From: Cladocopium goreaui
Lineage: Eukaryota > Sar > Dinophyceae > Suessiales > Symbiodiniaceae
DNA length: 64,000 bases
Direction: 5' to 3'
Assembly: GCA_947184155.2 (NCBI GenBank)
Contig: CAMXCT020001013.1
Coordinates: forward strand, 686,001-750,000
This document shows positions 11,097-24,300 of this stretch, in pieces. The notes under the pieces are model-generated. The model saw only the letters and a program-made list of their open reading frames with translations, had not been told where the DNA came from and ran no database searches. The position numbers and the translations under genes were made by a program. How positions within the stretch are numbered: position 1 is the first letter of the stretch; the number at the start of each line of letters is the position of its first letter.

Positions 11097-11817
11097 GGCG
11101 CCGAGGTTTGGTGTTGGGTTTTGGTATGGGTTTGTTTTGGGATATTATGGGAATATGATGGTTTAATACCATATTAAAATATCAATATCCATGATATTGT
11201 AACATATTGTAACATATTGTAACATGATTATACAATATATTAATGGATTTTATATTTAATTAATGGGAAATGATATATGATTTCATGGGGATATGATGTA
11301 ATGGGGATCATCAAATCAATCATACCACCAATGGTGAGATTGATAGGGATTGATGGGGATTAGGCCCCGAAATCGTGGGGGGAAATCGACCGAATCCACC
11401 CATGGGAAGTGGGAAGTGCAGTTGCGCAGTTGTGCCACTCATCCCAGCAAGCTGCTGGCAGAATTTGGTTAAAAATGGTTAAAATCCCAAGTATAGTTCT
11501 TAGAAAATAGTAGAGATGGAGCTGGAAAAATGGCGAAACACATTTGAAATGCATTTTTCAATATTTTTAAAACATCTTAGATCCATGGCCAATCTTATCC
11601 CATTGATACCAAAAGACTAGTTAGGATTAGTTTGTACCCATCCAAGATTCACCCAGGATCACATGATTTTTGCTTCTCCGGCATCGCTGGACTGGTCAAA
11701 CACATCGGAGCTGAGCATCTCAGTTTGCAGCAGCTTTCAAATTTCAATTGTTCTGCTGCATAGGCTATGGAAAAAAGGCGATGTTGTCCATTTCCTACTC
11801 CTGGGATCTGTTGTGCA

Positions 11818-12078
11818 TCAGGCCGCCCACTTACCTGTCACAGGGATCAGATTCAACCTGGCAAAATGCTTCAGCAGACCCACAGCTGTTGCCAAATCTT
11901 GCCGAACACCTTCAACTGCTGGACAGTTGGAAGTCACACCGTGGAAGTAGTTTGGCTGTCCAACCCCCCCCCGTTGGAACAAATCCATCAGTCTCTGATC
12001 ACCCTGGGGACGCAGGCCCAAGTCAAACCTGGGAGGCGTGCTCTTCATGGTCTGTGTCCTGGCCTTCAGATCCATCAT
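11818..12078 (-). CDS. Possible exon(s), unassigned
   Basis: Minus-strand open stretch including VRQDLATAVGLLKHFARLNL and then a canonical donor context ACAG|GTAAGT at about 11840. Codon use is plausible but there is no recognised domain and no clean acceptor. It may be an exon between 12360 and 11096 or chance. Confidence 0.3.
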   Translation of the reverse strand: MMDLKARTQTMKSTPPRFDLGLRPQGDQRLMDLFQRGGVGQPNYFHGVTSNCPAVEGVRQDLATAVGLLKHFARLNLIPVTGKWAA

Positions 12079-12359
12079 CTTGGCCTAAATGATCCTTCAA
12101 GAAAACATCCCTGTCCCTGCAGTATCTCCTTGGATGTGTCAAAGGACCACCAAAAAACTGATAGATCGATTGCAGCTTCAACACCCCAAACAGAACAAAC
12201 ATGCCTTCACATCTAAGCCAGTGTTGAACAAAACCACGACGTATCTCCAATTTCAAAGCATCATAGATCTACTCCAAACATTAATACATTAATTGCAACC
12301 TTCCCAGCCCCTATCTCCCCCATCCAAAAAAAATCCAACTCACCAACTCACCAGGTCAC

Positions 12360-12631
12360 TGAAATTCCTCCCGTTGCCTCTGTCGCTCCGCCCTTCGTTC
12401 CGCTTCCTCCTGTTCCCAGCGCTGCCACTGCGCCGCCTCCCGCTGCCGCTCCGCGGCCGAGATCGCCACGGCCTCCGCGGCTTCCCCGTGGCGCCACGGC
12501 GTCGCGGCCGTGCCGTCGCCGGCTTCGAGGTGGTCCCAGCAACGGGGGTCCGGCGGGGCCTCGGAGGGCTGCCAGGAGGAGAGCCAGGGAGGCCATGGGA
12601 CCAGGTGAGGCTTGGAGACCTTGCGAAGGTC
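12360..12631 (-). CDS. Charged Glu/Gln/Arg-rich exon
   Basis: 272-bp exon, acceptor TTCTCCCAG and donor TTTCA|GTGACC. It starts DLRKVSKPHLVPWPPWLSSW and ends with the strongly charged AAQWQRWEQEEAERRAERQR, a probable single alpha helix or coiled coil. Phase 0 with the 13243-13392 exon upstream. One of the clearest exons in the window; product not recognised. Confidence 0.65.
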
Positions 12632-12974
12632 CTGGGAGAACATACCCTATATGGATCCCTATGGAGCTTTGGATTTGGGATATTTGAAGAACAAGAAATT
12701 AAATGCTTCCTCTGTAAGTAAGGTCTTGAGCCATTCTCGTTTGCGCGCATGGTGAAATCGAAGCTAGAAGTCTTTGTACCCTTACAAGTATGCACATTGT
12801 ATCCACATAAAATGATTGGATTACCATCTAAGGATGACGTCATCTAATACATTTGTTTTAATCAGGGCAATCCCATTATCATATATAAATTATATAAATA
12901 TATAATTATATATCAGTCATATCGCTTCTTTAGTTAGTTATTTGTTTACTCACTTTGGCTACTCATCCCATATA

Positions 12975-13124
12975 AAGTGGTGCCCCAGTTCGTTAGCTAA
13001 GTTGGTGAACATAACTCCAAGCTCTTTTAGTTTATGGTAGATATACCATGATATACCTATCCTTTTATGGGGGTTATAACATGTTATAAACCAACGTTCA
13101 CATTATTGGTACCACCACCTTATA
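12975..13124 (-). mobile_element. Family C TIR element
   Basis: AAAGTGGTGCCCCAGTTCG at one end and ACCACCACCTTATA at the other, with TATGGTAGATATACC inside; inverted orientation relative to 43065. Confidence 0.6.
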
Positions 13125-13132
13125 GAATCCAT

Positions 13133-13234
13133 CTGGTTGGTGGTTGAGCCACCCCTCTGAAAAATCATGGAGTTCGTCAGGATGATCAAATTCCCAACTG
13201 AATGGAACAACAAATATTCCAAAGCACCAACCAG
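13133..13234 (+). mobile_element. Family A TIR element
   Basis: CTGGTTGGTGGTTGAGCC to CAAAGCACCAACCAG, flanked by CCAT on both sides (4-bp duplication). It lies immediately downstream of a family C element. Confidence 0.8.
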
Positions 13235-13242
13235 CCATGGTC

Positions 13243-13392
13243 CTTGTACCAGCATTTCATCTCCTCCGCATCCGCATCGAACTTCACCCGAAAGGATCCG
13301 TCGTGCGGCTTCGCGTCGCTGGGAACCCGCGAGACGCGACAGGGGCGCCACAAACCCTCCCGCTGACACTCCGCCAGGTCGCCCAGGAAGTA
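13243..13392 (-). CDS. Possible Tudor/agenet-like exon
   Basis: Exactly 50 codons between acceptor GGACACAG and a GA donor (AAG|GACCAT). The translation contains REGLWRPCRVSRV followed by DGSFRVKFDADAEEMKCWYK. The order aromatic-x-x-x-R-V ... DGSF-x-V-x-F-D resembles the beta-strand pattern of Tudor/agenet domains, but this is a weak inference from one exon. Phase 0 with 12360-12631. Confidence 0.6.
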
Positions 13393-14284
13393 CTGTGTCC
13401 TTGGTGAAAAATGCTGATTTCACCGGCAAAAATTGTGAATGGTGATTTCACGAGCACAAATGGTGATTCAACATGATTTAGCCAGCAGAAATGCTGATTT
13501 CACCAGCAAAAATGGTGATTTAACTGGTTTCACCAAGACAACATCTGTTTGTAGCAATAAAAGGACAAACCAACCAAACAAAATATGTAATGTTTCAAAC
13601 ATGGCGATTTGACACTCGATAGAGTCTTGCGATCTCCCTTCAGAACTGTTGCTTTCTACCAAAAAATGCCACCAAATGCCACCAAAAACATGTGTAACTG
13701 AATTAACCCAAAATGTAATTGTTTAACTGTAATTGTTATTGTTTAACCACTAAAGTCTTTAGATGTAATTGTTTAACCCAACTGAATGCTGGGACACTTT
13801 TTGGGAGTCCTTTCCGGTCACATCTTTCCGACCAGCTGCTCTTGTCGACCGCCTTGAAACCATGTCCCAGCCACGTCCCAGGCATGCTTATGTCGCAGTT
13901 TGGCGGGTAACTTCAAAGGTCGTAACTTGGAGAAAGGTCGACATTTTACCACTTTGACAGCTGCCATGGCTATCCCACGCATGGCCATCCGGATGGCCCC
14001 AGCTACAACCTGGCTGTCAATGCAAGCTCTCAAGAACCACTGTGATCACTGGTAGATGATGGTCTGCATGTTCACCAATCATTTTCAAATGGAAAGGACT
14101 GCAGTCTATCTACAGAAGATGCAAGCCGAGGCACAGCAGGAAGAAATGAAGCATTTGGATGAGCCATTCAATGTGGTTTCAGCCTTCAAATAGATTAGGG
14201 TATATGTTTGACTGCTGGAATTTCGTCCGCCTTTCAGGATTCTGCACCATGATCATAATACACTAATTAAGTAATCAATTATAA

Positions 14285-14384
14285 CTGGTTGGTGGTTTCA
14301 ACCCCTCTGAAAAATAGTAGTCAGTTGGGATTATTATTCCCAATATATGGAAACATAAAAAAAATGTATGAAACCACCAACAAG
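14285..14384 (+). mobile_element. Family A TIR element
   Basis: CTGGTTGGTGGTTTCAACC to GAAACCACCAACAAG, flanked by ATAA on both sides (4-bp duplication). Confidence 0.8.
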
Positions 14385-14911
14385 ATAATCAATTAATTAA
14401 TTCATTAGCAAGAGCGTATAATCATTTCTGCAACCGTCAAAGCAGCGCACTGATTCTATACGTCGTCAATTTCTGTTCGGCTGCTCCAAAAAAAGATCCC
14501 TCTTGCTCCACACACAAAAACATGTATCCCCCATTTACCTCAATGATTTTCCCAGCGAGAAAGTTTCATTAAAAAAAAAACAATTGCCATCTTTGTTGAC
14601 TACCAGAGGGTGCTTCTCTTCATACAATCTCTTGGCAAAAAAACATCGTTAAAGTGGGTAAAACAATGCCATTTTTACCACCCATGACTGAGAATTTTAA
14701 ACATACCACCTATTAAAATGGTGATGACTGGTGATGACTGGGGGATGGTTTATGGCATTGGTTTACCCACATTACATGATATTTGTCATGTCGATCTCGT
14801 CACCATCATCGATCTCGTCACCATCGGACCTCATCCCTCATCTGGGACGAGTTGCAACGAAAATCGCAGTTTGGTGGGCTTTGAGTTCAACTGAAAGCTA
14901 GTCAGATTGAT

Positions 14912-14995
14912 TCAATGTGGGGCCCCCTAGATAGCTAAGTTGGTTTAATGACTATGGTTTATAAACCAACTTATAACTGGGGGGGGCCACATTGA
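14912..14995. mobile_element. Short family C-related element
   Basis: CAATGTGGGGCCCCCTAG to GGGGGGCCACATTG, with AAGTTGGTTTA and TAAACCAACTT as inner inverted repeats; an 84-bp near-perfect hairpin. Confidence 0.6.
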
Positions 14996-15110
14996 TGTCA
15001 TATTAGGGGGGTTCTTAGGACTTGGGGTTCCCCAACGTCACCTGCAGGTTGTCTCAATAGTCACCATGGTTGTTAACCAATACTACGTCATGGTCATCCA
15101 TGACTTATAT

Positions 15111-15218
15111 CTGGTTGGTGGTTTCAAGCATCTTGAAAAATATGAGTTCGTCAGTTGGGAAGGAGTATCCCATATATGAAACGGAACACTAAAATTCATG
15201 TTGCAAACCAGCAACCAG
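15111..15218 (+). mobile_element. Family A TIR element
   Basis: CTGGTTGGTGGTTTCAAGC to CAAACCAGCAACCAG, flanked by TATAT on both sides. Confidence 0.8.
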
Positions 15219-15262
15219 TATATGATTTGGGGGCCCCATGACTATTTGAGATTGGGGTCTTA

Positions 15263-15328
15263 TCAGCCCAAAGACCACCACGCCCCCAGGGCCTCCCAAA
15301 GCCTTGCACCCAGCTCGGGGTCTGACGC
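15263..15328 (-). CDS. SDR exon 12 (terminal)
   Basis: Twenty-two codons ending in TGA, acceptor CCTCAG. Reads ASDPELGARLWEALGAWWSL before the last Gly and stop; the ARLWE motif is the usual C-terminal helix of this SDR group. Confidence 0.8.
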   Translation of the reverse strand, partial: ASDPELGARLWEALGAWWSLG

Positions 15329-18300
15329 CTGAGGGGGTGAGATTTTGCCGTAGACAATGGATGGTTCTACAAGATTGTACCCCCCCCAGTTATAAATTGC
15401 TTTATAGACCCCATCAACTGCCGAGACATCTACCATAAATCCTAGTTAGGTCCTAGATAACCTACTTATAAAATCTTATAAACCAACTTAGCTAACTATT
15501 AAGCACCTTGTAGATTGCCTAGTGGTTGTTCAGCACACGGAACCCACTTGTATATAATGAGAATATCTGAAAGGGCCTACAATTCTTCACCCAATTGAAT
15601 CGAAGTGGGGATTCCTTCATTAAATTTGAAATTGGCAGCTTGAATTCAGGCCAACAATAACACTTGTTTATCTTTCAATGTTCCATCACCTATGCAGAAG
15701 TCCCTTCGGGTGGGGTCATTGTCTCAAGCTGAATGATTTCTAAGACATTGGAGGTATAAACCATGCTAGTTGATTTTGAAAGCGTGTGTCATGGGTATCA
15801 TCGCGTGTGTTCATCCGCAAGATCCACAAATTGATCCCAAGGAGTCAGCAGAATTCTGATTGCTACTTCTCAGGATTTGATTGCCAGCGAGCTTGCCATT
15901 CCAATCTCCCATGATTTTTGTGCCAGCTTCAGTCACAGTCAAACATCCACTAAGGGTGGGACGTCTTCATGCATCTCAGCGATTTGCATGTCCTGCCAAG
16001 GGGCTTGGGGCTTCACATCTGAACAGTAGGCAACCGGACTTTCACCAACCCTTCAACAAATGCCTATAGTGGGATGACGGGCCGCCAAGCATGGTGAACT
16101 GCCCCTGTTCAAAGGCACCTTTGCCAAGCACTCCGGTCATGCTTTTCTGGCTGGGATGCAAAACCCATGACGTGATTCCAATTTGCTGAAGGGTCCAGCC
16201 ACCCGGCTTTCTCCTACAAAATCAACAACGAATAATCTAACTACCCTCATCTAAAATAATATAGATGTGGTTTACACCCCGAAAACCATGGAAATTTCAT
16301 TATAAACAATCTGTTTTTTTTGTTTTTGTATGCTTACCCTTGGTATACAGCCATTAGAATGAATGCACCGCTCATCACCCTTCATTTTTTCCACTGTGGT
16401 TGAACTAAATTATGTCCAAAAAATGTTGCTATCGGATTGCCGGCCAATGAAGTCGATCAGACCTGTGCCCAGCAGGGTCACCACCAACGTCGTCTCATGC
16501 TGGTTGGCTGCGACACCGTCAGCAAGTCAAAAGGCTCATCCCAAGCTGTCCAGTGTCCAGGTGAGGCAACATCAGTTGATGCCTTTGGCACTTTGACCGG
16601 GTACACAATGTCAAGTTCCGGTGTTGTGGCCAGATGCCGAGAAACTCCAGGGTGCGCATCTATTTAAAAAACACTCAAAGATATGTTAATTAGCGTATAT
16701 AATTCTTATTAACTTATAGATTTACTCGATCTATAGTATTATAGATAATAATATATATATATATATAATTATATATACATAATTATACATATAATCATAA
16801 TATATATATATATATATTATGTGTTCCCCCTATGATCTTTCCAGAATCGACATTGTGCGCCCGGGATCCTCCCAGACCCGCCGGAGCGTCTCCTGAAAGT
16901 ATTCGCCCCCCGATTGGTCCAAGCCACCGTCAGCGCCCGCCGCAAGAAAGACTTGGCCTCGGCGGTCAAGCGATGTAAAACGTGGCTTGATACAAAACAG
17001 AGCTATAGATGTATACCGTTAAATACCACAGTTGCTAAATTTTGGTTTATGTAAAAATATATTTATCTACATTTACTATGGTCTATGTTTGTAGGTTTCC
17101 ACCAATTATTGCAGTTTTGTGTTCCACATTAGCGAACTATGGTGCACTACCTGGCTCTGCGGTTTCCGGAGACTCTATATACAGGGTGAATCGCTTGCCA
17201 ATCATCCGTTGGTACCAGATTTGTTCCAACGAAAACCACATCCGCCACTCGAACTATGGAGCAAAGCAAAATTGACCCGTGGATTATGGACAAAGGTTTG
17301 TGCAAGCTCTTGAAATGCATACATTTTGCTGGTCATCGCAAAGCCTATGACTTTTGTGAGCATTGACCGTTGACCCAATCTCAGATGCTTCCCAATTCCA
17401 TCAGGAGAAAAACACAACACCATCAAATGCCAATGGGCATCAACGGGTCAAAATCACATATATGGTACAATGTGGGCCCCCCAAGTTATAAGTTGGTTTA
17501 TAACCTACTTAGAAGATGTTAGAAGTATCATAAACGTTATTGGAGTTACAAATATAAACTAACTAGTTATAACCTAAGTTAGCTATCGTAAACGGGGGCT
17601 AACTTAGCTATCGTCAACGGGGGCCCCACATTTTTTCGCGATGTTCTTTCGGACATCATTTCTGGTCAGGATGGTTACCGACAAAAGTCCCATCCTCCTG
17701 TCAGAGGTTTGTACCACCTAATGTTGGACCCCAAAACAAACACATCCAATAGCAATACTAAATAACGGTTTCAAACAAGGTGGTGTTTAGATTTTTTTTT
17801 TTCGATGCATATCATTTGTTTTTAACGTCCATGAACAGGTCCCAATGTTAGCAGCATCATTGGCTACAGTTGTCATACGAATATGATCGAATATGGATGT
17901 TTCATGAAACTGAGGTACCTCAAACCATCGGTTTTATAGTGAACATCACAAGTCTTGGATTTGTTTAACGTCCCCCCTTTTGAGAATCACCAAACATTCT
18001 TGGTAGATATTGATACTTGTGTGTGGGTGGAGTTCTCACTAATAAGTGGTATATATTAAACCATAGTTGTGGGGCTTATATTTCATATATAAACTTATGG
18101 AGGTTAGAAATCCCAAAGTTATACCATGTTATACCTAGCTATGGAGGTTATTTCTTACCCTAGTTGTACCTATTTTTTTCCACCCCTGGTACCCCTGGTC
18201 GTAGGGTGGCAGCGGTGGCACCACTTGGGAGTTCCAGCTATTGGCACCACGGGGAACGGGGCGAAGCATTCCCCTGGCAGCCTGCGATAGCGGCCAGCTG

Positions 18301-21300
18301 CACCATTGGCGACCATTGGCTTCTACTCTGATGTAAGGCATGCAGGTGATGTAATGGTACGTAATAGTATGTAATGGTATGTAGTGGGACAAACAAATAG
18401 TGTTCCATCAACATATATACTGTTTTTTTTCTACATCAGCAACCTCAGTATTTTGTGCCAGGAAATTCTTGGGTGAATAATTTATGGATGGGTGAGTTCT
18501 TCAACCGAAATCTTGGTGTGGCATCAGACTTTCACGGATGAAGATCTGATATAAAGTGGGGCCCTCCAGGTATAGGTTGGTGTAGAACCCGATTGACTAT
18601 AGGTATATCAGCACTAGGTCCCCGATAAATATCCATGAACCCTACTTAACCAAGCTATGAATCAGCTTGGCTATCTAGAGGGCCTCACCTGAACGTTATC
18701 TGGAAGTGGATGTGTCCGTGATAACTCCTCTTTTGTTGATGAAAAAACCGTCAAACTCTGGTAATTCTGGTTGGCCGTATCTCCACTCCCATCTACCCTA
18801 CTGCTGGTGGTTTTATTTCTACTGGCTACATCCAGAAATGTCGTTTAGCTATCGGCATACGCTGGAAGTGTGTGTTCCTTGATGGGAAACCAGTCTAAAT
18901 GGGAAAAAATGATGATACATCAATATTGGATTTGCGTGGTTCCCTATTAGTGTCTAGATCAAACCTCCTCTAGATTACCAATATCTATATATTGATCATT
19001 GCAATAGTCATTGAACAACAAAAAGATAGATAACTAAATCATATCTAATACAATATATATATATATATATACAGTATATATATATATATATTATATCGTT
19101 GTAATAGTCTGGACCAACAAACAAAAAGATACTAGAACTACATTATATTTATCTACTGTTTTAACAGGATGTTATTTGTATGCAGTTTCACGCAGAGAGC
19201 AGTCGAACCCAGACTCCTGATCTGGCTGTTGGAAAGGGTGAAAAAATACAGTACAATTTGAGATGTTTACTCGCTGGTTCTTTGACATAGTTATAATGTC
19301 ATATAATTGTCATGGAAAATGGATGAACATGGCCCATTTAGTTCGATGATGATCATTTACCTATGACTTTGATGGTGATTTTTCCATAGCTACGTTCAAT
19401 TGCTCTAGTGGGGTATGTTTTTTTTGGGTTGCTATACCGCAGATGGGTTGCTATATCCACCGCAGATGCCCCACTTCCGGCTTCACCCCTTTGCTTCCCG
19501 TTGACGCCTGAAGCAGGGCTTGGATTGGCGCAGCATATTTGGAGTACGTCACCTGCCGAGTTAGGCCAGAAACGGAAGAGTCGAAGCATCCCGAGGTGTC
19601 TGAAGATGAGGTAATTCTACCTCCCCAAAAAATTTAAATGGATAAACAAAAAACATGATAAACCATCAAATTTAGGGCATACCCCATTTTCAGAACCCAT
19701 TTTCGGTCTCTTTTATCACTACTTGTTCTTTAAGGATTGTGTTGATTGGCCCGTATCCACATCAACTGTTGGATTTCACCAGTTGGTGCTACCCAAGACT
19801 TCATCAAGAAAACACCATTTGCATGGTGTGGGAGCAGCTCCGTCTCCCACATTTTGTCCTTTTTTTTTAAAGATGACCCTCCGGTAAGCAAACGTAGCAA
19901 AATTAAAAAAACACCATTGATAGAGGATTTGTGCAATAACCTCCATGGTCTATTGATATATATATATATATATGAGTTTCCGTCGCCATGTTTGATGACC
20001 TGAGAGTAGTCATTCTTATGATGATGGTATATTTAATTAATATGTTCTCTTGTGCTTGAACCTATATTTTCCACGGAATAGCTGAATGATTGCTGCTAGT
20101 TCTCGGTGTTCCATCAAATCTCCCCATCAGGTTTCACCATGAAATCACCCTTTTTGATGGTCAGATCCCCAAGTTTGCTGTGTGAATCACCATGAGAATC
20201 GTGTAAAAGTGCGGGAAGTACATTGATCAAATGGTCTGTAAATATTGTAAAATCACCAATCAACTCGTCAAAATGGTCACCTGCCCCCTTTTTTTGCCGT
20301 GCAAAATCTCCGTCCACGTGTCCCGTCGAGCGTCACCTCCAAAGGTTCGTCCTTCCCAGAGACCACATAGCGCGCCAGGTCTGTGGCGCAAAGGCCTGGC
20401 CGTTTTTTTGGGTGCTGGATTTTTTTGGGGATATTATTGTTGTATAATATCCATAAGTACCATAAGTATGGATTATTATATAATAGCTGGATTTTTTTAT
20501 GGATTATATACTTATGGATTATTGTTGGATTATTATTGTTCTATCATATCCATATATGATTATCCATAAAATATCCTAATAGGTATATTCGATATATCAT
20601 GAAATATATCCTATAACCCATATGCGACCCATGGTGCTGGTATATTTACCTACAAAACTGGGTGATTTTGTTTGGGCACATGTTGGTAAATATGTCATAC
20701 ATATAGCCATGTTTGATTTCTGGTAAACTAACAGTTTGCGAAGTGGAAAATAAATGAAAATTACAATCTTTGGTAAATCAACGAAGTAAATGTATCGAAA
20801 TGTGCCATGGCTGCCATGGCTTCAATAGCTGTTAGTCATTACCTGGTAGATGGACAGTGGGAAACACAAAAAAAATGGATGAAGTTGGTGATTTTTAAGC
20901 CTCGTTAATAGATGAAGTTGATGATTGAAGATATTGAAGTTGGTGATTTCTTGAAAATGACCACCTAAACTCAAAGTTTCTAGCTTTCCAACTTTTCTGG
21001 TTTGGGTTTGCTATAGATGCTCTATCTGGGTTGAAACCATCTCTCCGCATTGTTTCAATATCCTCACTTGACATCCTGACCACATCTATGTTTGTTGTCT
21101 ACGCATCAAAATCGCATCCTTGTGCAACCAGTGGCGACATCAATGCCAATGTTTTGGTCAACGGGCCGGGGATGATTGCTGGCCAGCAATCACCACAGGT
21201 GCCCGAGGTCGGAATCGCTAAGTGGCACATAACTCCAATAACTCCAATGGCTTTATGGTAGATGTATCGAACTAGTGACTATCGGTTTATAAACATACCA

Positions 21301-24300
21301 GGCACTACAGTACCTTATAGGTGGCCACACATATCTTAAAATGTCTTATCCATTGTTATATGTCTATAGTTATTTCACCATTTGTTCACCATTTCGTTTT
21401 CCAAACAGAATGCCTTTGCTCACCATTTTTCCAAATGGAGGTTTCCTAAGTCATGATGATATAACAAACCCCAGGCCATATAGATATAACTAACCAATAC
21501 ATATATAATATAAATGATCATAACCATCTATATGGTAGGATGGCAATATTACCAGGATGATATATATATATATGCATAATCTAACAATTTTAAACATCAT
21601 ATTTTTCCCATATAGTATATAATATATATATAATAATAATATATATATTATATATAATAATATATATATATAATAACATATATATTTTCTAATATATATA
21701 TATATACATCATATAAGTGATCATAATCAGATCTGAGAGGCGCCGTCCACCCGTTGGGTGCGCCGCGGCGCCTGGATGCAGCGACACCGCTGACGCCTTG
21801 GTCCCAGCGGCCCGGAAGCGACGGTCCAACTCCTGCGGCGTCCACGGTCCACGGGTAATACGTGCCCTATGGATCCAGCCGTACCTTCTTAGGATGTGTC
21901 TGGGGTATGATAGTGATCCACCATATATACATCAATAGATATATATATATATAATGATATATATATACAATAATATATATATATATTATATATATAATAT
22001 GATTGTGAATTATCCCATTGCTTACGGATCCAAGTACCTTCTGAGGGAGTGCTTGAGGTATGATTTAAGGTGTTAAGTAGCTTCTCAGACAGTGTTTAGA
22101 TCCATACGGATGTTATAACTCATCTCTATACTGAAATAATCAGAAAATATAACATGTTAACCTATAATTTATGTACCTGGTGAGTGTTCCTGGGCTTAGT
22201 TACAATATAATTAATCCATGTTGTTTTTTTCTCGTGGGGATATCGTAAACCAACAAACATCACCGGTGCACACCACCTTTCAGTGATGCTTGTCGGTTTA
22301 AAGTTTATGTGACCTCATCTTGCAATCTAGATATCATGGAGGTTTCCATAACTTAGGTGTGAACATATATGAAAAATGGATGATTTTGGGGTACCCCAAT
22401 ATGACTTATGACTCAATGACTTAGGAAACCTCCATATATCCATCATAAATCCAGGATAATCCCAGCCCAAATGAAACGTATTGGTGGAACGGATTGGATC
22501 TATTAATTCATGATTCCGGGGCCAAGGGCCGTTTCGAGAGGCCTATTAAAAAAAAAAAATGGGAGATGCGATTCTATAGAAATTGGATTTGTAAACGGAA
22601 ATCAAGAAGGAACTGGTGCCGTGGAGAATCAGCTGAGAAAGATGATACCCTCTGGTTATTTAACATAGCCATGGTATAGATGGCCCATAGAAATAGATGG
22701 TTTACCTATTAAAAATGGTGGATCTTTCCATGGCTATGTTAGTCATAACCAGATGGTATTCAAACCTTTTGGCTTGTGACTGGCATGGCTTTGGAATCTG
22801 ATGAAAATATACCGGATCTTATGGCCTGGAGCGGGTACAAATTAATCACATCTATCATCATAGAAACCTGTTGTTTTTCAGGGCTTTTGCTTCAGAACCC
22901 CTCTTCCTCTTTTTTCATCAACCAACCAATGGGAATTTGGGACATCTATGGATTGAAGTGTTTTCTGCTACTGGCACCCACATCGGCGCTCGTGTTGGAT
23001 CATGTTGAACCCACCTAGAAAAGAAGTATTCGTGTGACTCATCTGGCTATTCCCATACGTTGGTTATTATATCATTATTCTTTGATTATGAATATTGATT
23101 TTTTTTAATACTAATTATATGATATATTTCTATGATCATCATTATTAATATTAGTGTTATTATTGTTATTACAAATCATTGTTGTTATTATTGCTATTAT
23201 TATTTTGATTAATTATTATTATTATTTATTATACATTTATAGCTGTATATCTAATATTATCTAGTCATGTATGTTGCTACTCAGCTTTATGTGTTGCACC
23301 CAAGTCTACTATGTGATATATAAAAAAAAATATATGTAGTTCAGCCTTTTAAAACATGTCAACGGATGATAATCACGTTGGCCTTGGCAAACATCACGTT
23401 GGCCAACTTGGAGTCGCTATATGCCGCCCAGGCATTGTAAGACGCCAGAGCCACATCTGGGGACTCGAGCTCCTAGCAACGGTACGTTCCAAAATGTACC
23501 CATGGGTCAAATCCCCATACAAGGTGGTGCCCCCCCAGTGATGTGAACGTTGGTTTATACACCCCATTAACTATAGATATATCTATACCATAAACCATAG
23601 TGAAATTGGAGTTATGTTCACCAACTTAGCTAATTATGGGGCACCACCTTGTACGATCCCTGTTTTTCTCTAAAAATGGTCAGTTTTGGCAAAAGTCATG
23701 AGCTCCACAGAACTTCCTAATTGGTGCAAAATCCCAGTTTCAGTTCAGTGGCAAACACTTCCATTTTAATAACCATGGAACTCGCAATTTCAGGTGGAAA
23801 ACTCAAAATTTATTGGTCAAAATTACCACAGTCATGGCTCGAAATACCAGTTCTAAGTCCAATGAACTATATAACTCTATTTCTGGAATGATAACCCCAT
23901 CACAAAAACCTTGAAAAACATACAAAATCCACTGGTTTCTAGGGCTTTTTTCCTCCAAGTTTCATGGGTCAAAGTCCAAGTTCTTCGGGTGGAAAATCCC
24001 TGAGATCCGGATCTCCTGGAGAAGCCTGTCCGCGGAGCCCAAGCGATGCGCCAGGCTGGACACGCAGACCACCCGCGCACTGCGCCCACCGCGGCCCAGG
24101 AGAGGTAGCAGATGACCGCAGAGGGCGAAGTGGCCCAGGTGGTTCACACCCAACCTCTGAGTTTGGTGGAGTTTGATCTGAAAAAATGGGATTGACAAGG
24201 TGATTTCAAAGTGATCTGAAGGGGGTTGATGTGGGATTTATCATAAAAATGGGTGCAATGAAGGTTTCACCATATATACATCAATATAGTTATGTATGAT

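Larger units (their letters stand above)
13393..15262. other. Intergenic stretch between the SDR gene and the gene to its left
   Basis: Mostly AT-rich. It holds two family A elements and one family C element. A short plus-strand reading frame at 14091-14193 (MERTAVYLQKMQAEAQQEE and on, to a stop) is the only plus-strand coding-like stretch here, possibly a gene fragment. Confidence 0.4.

Noticed and set aside
13818..14033. Minus frame of 71 codons near 13.9 kb
   Set aside because: No acceptor or donor fits, low coding character.
18180..18320. GC-rich island inside an SDR intron, open on the minus strand
   Set aside because: Exons at 19553 and 16893 join perfectly in phase without it, and it has no clear splice borders.
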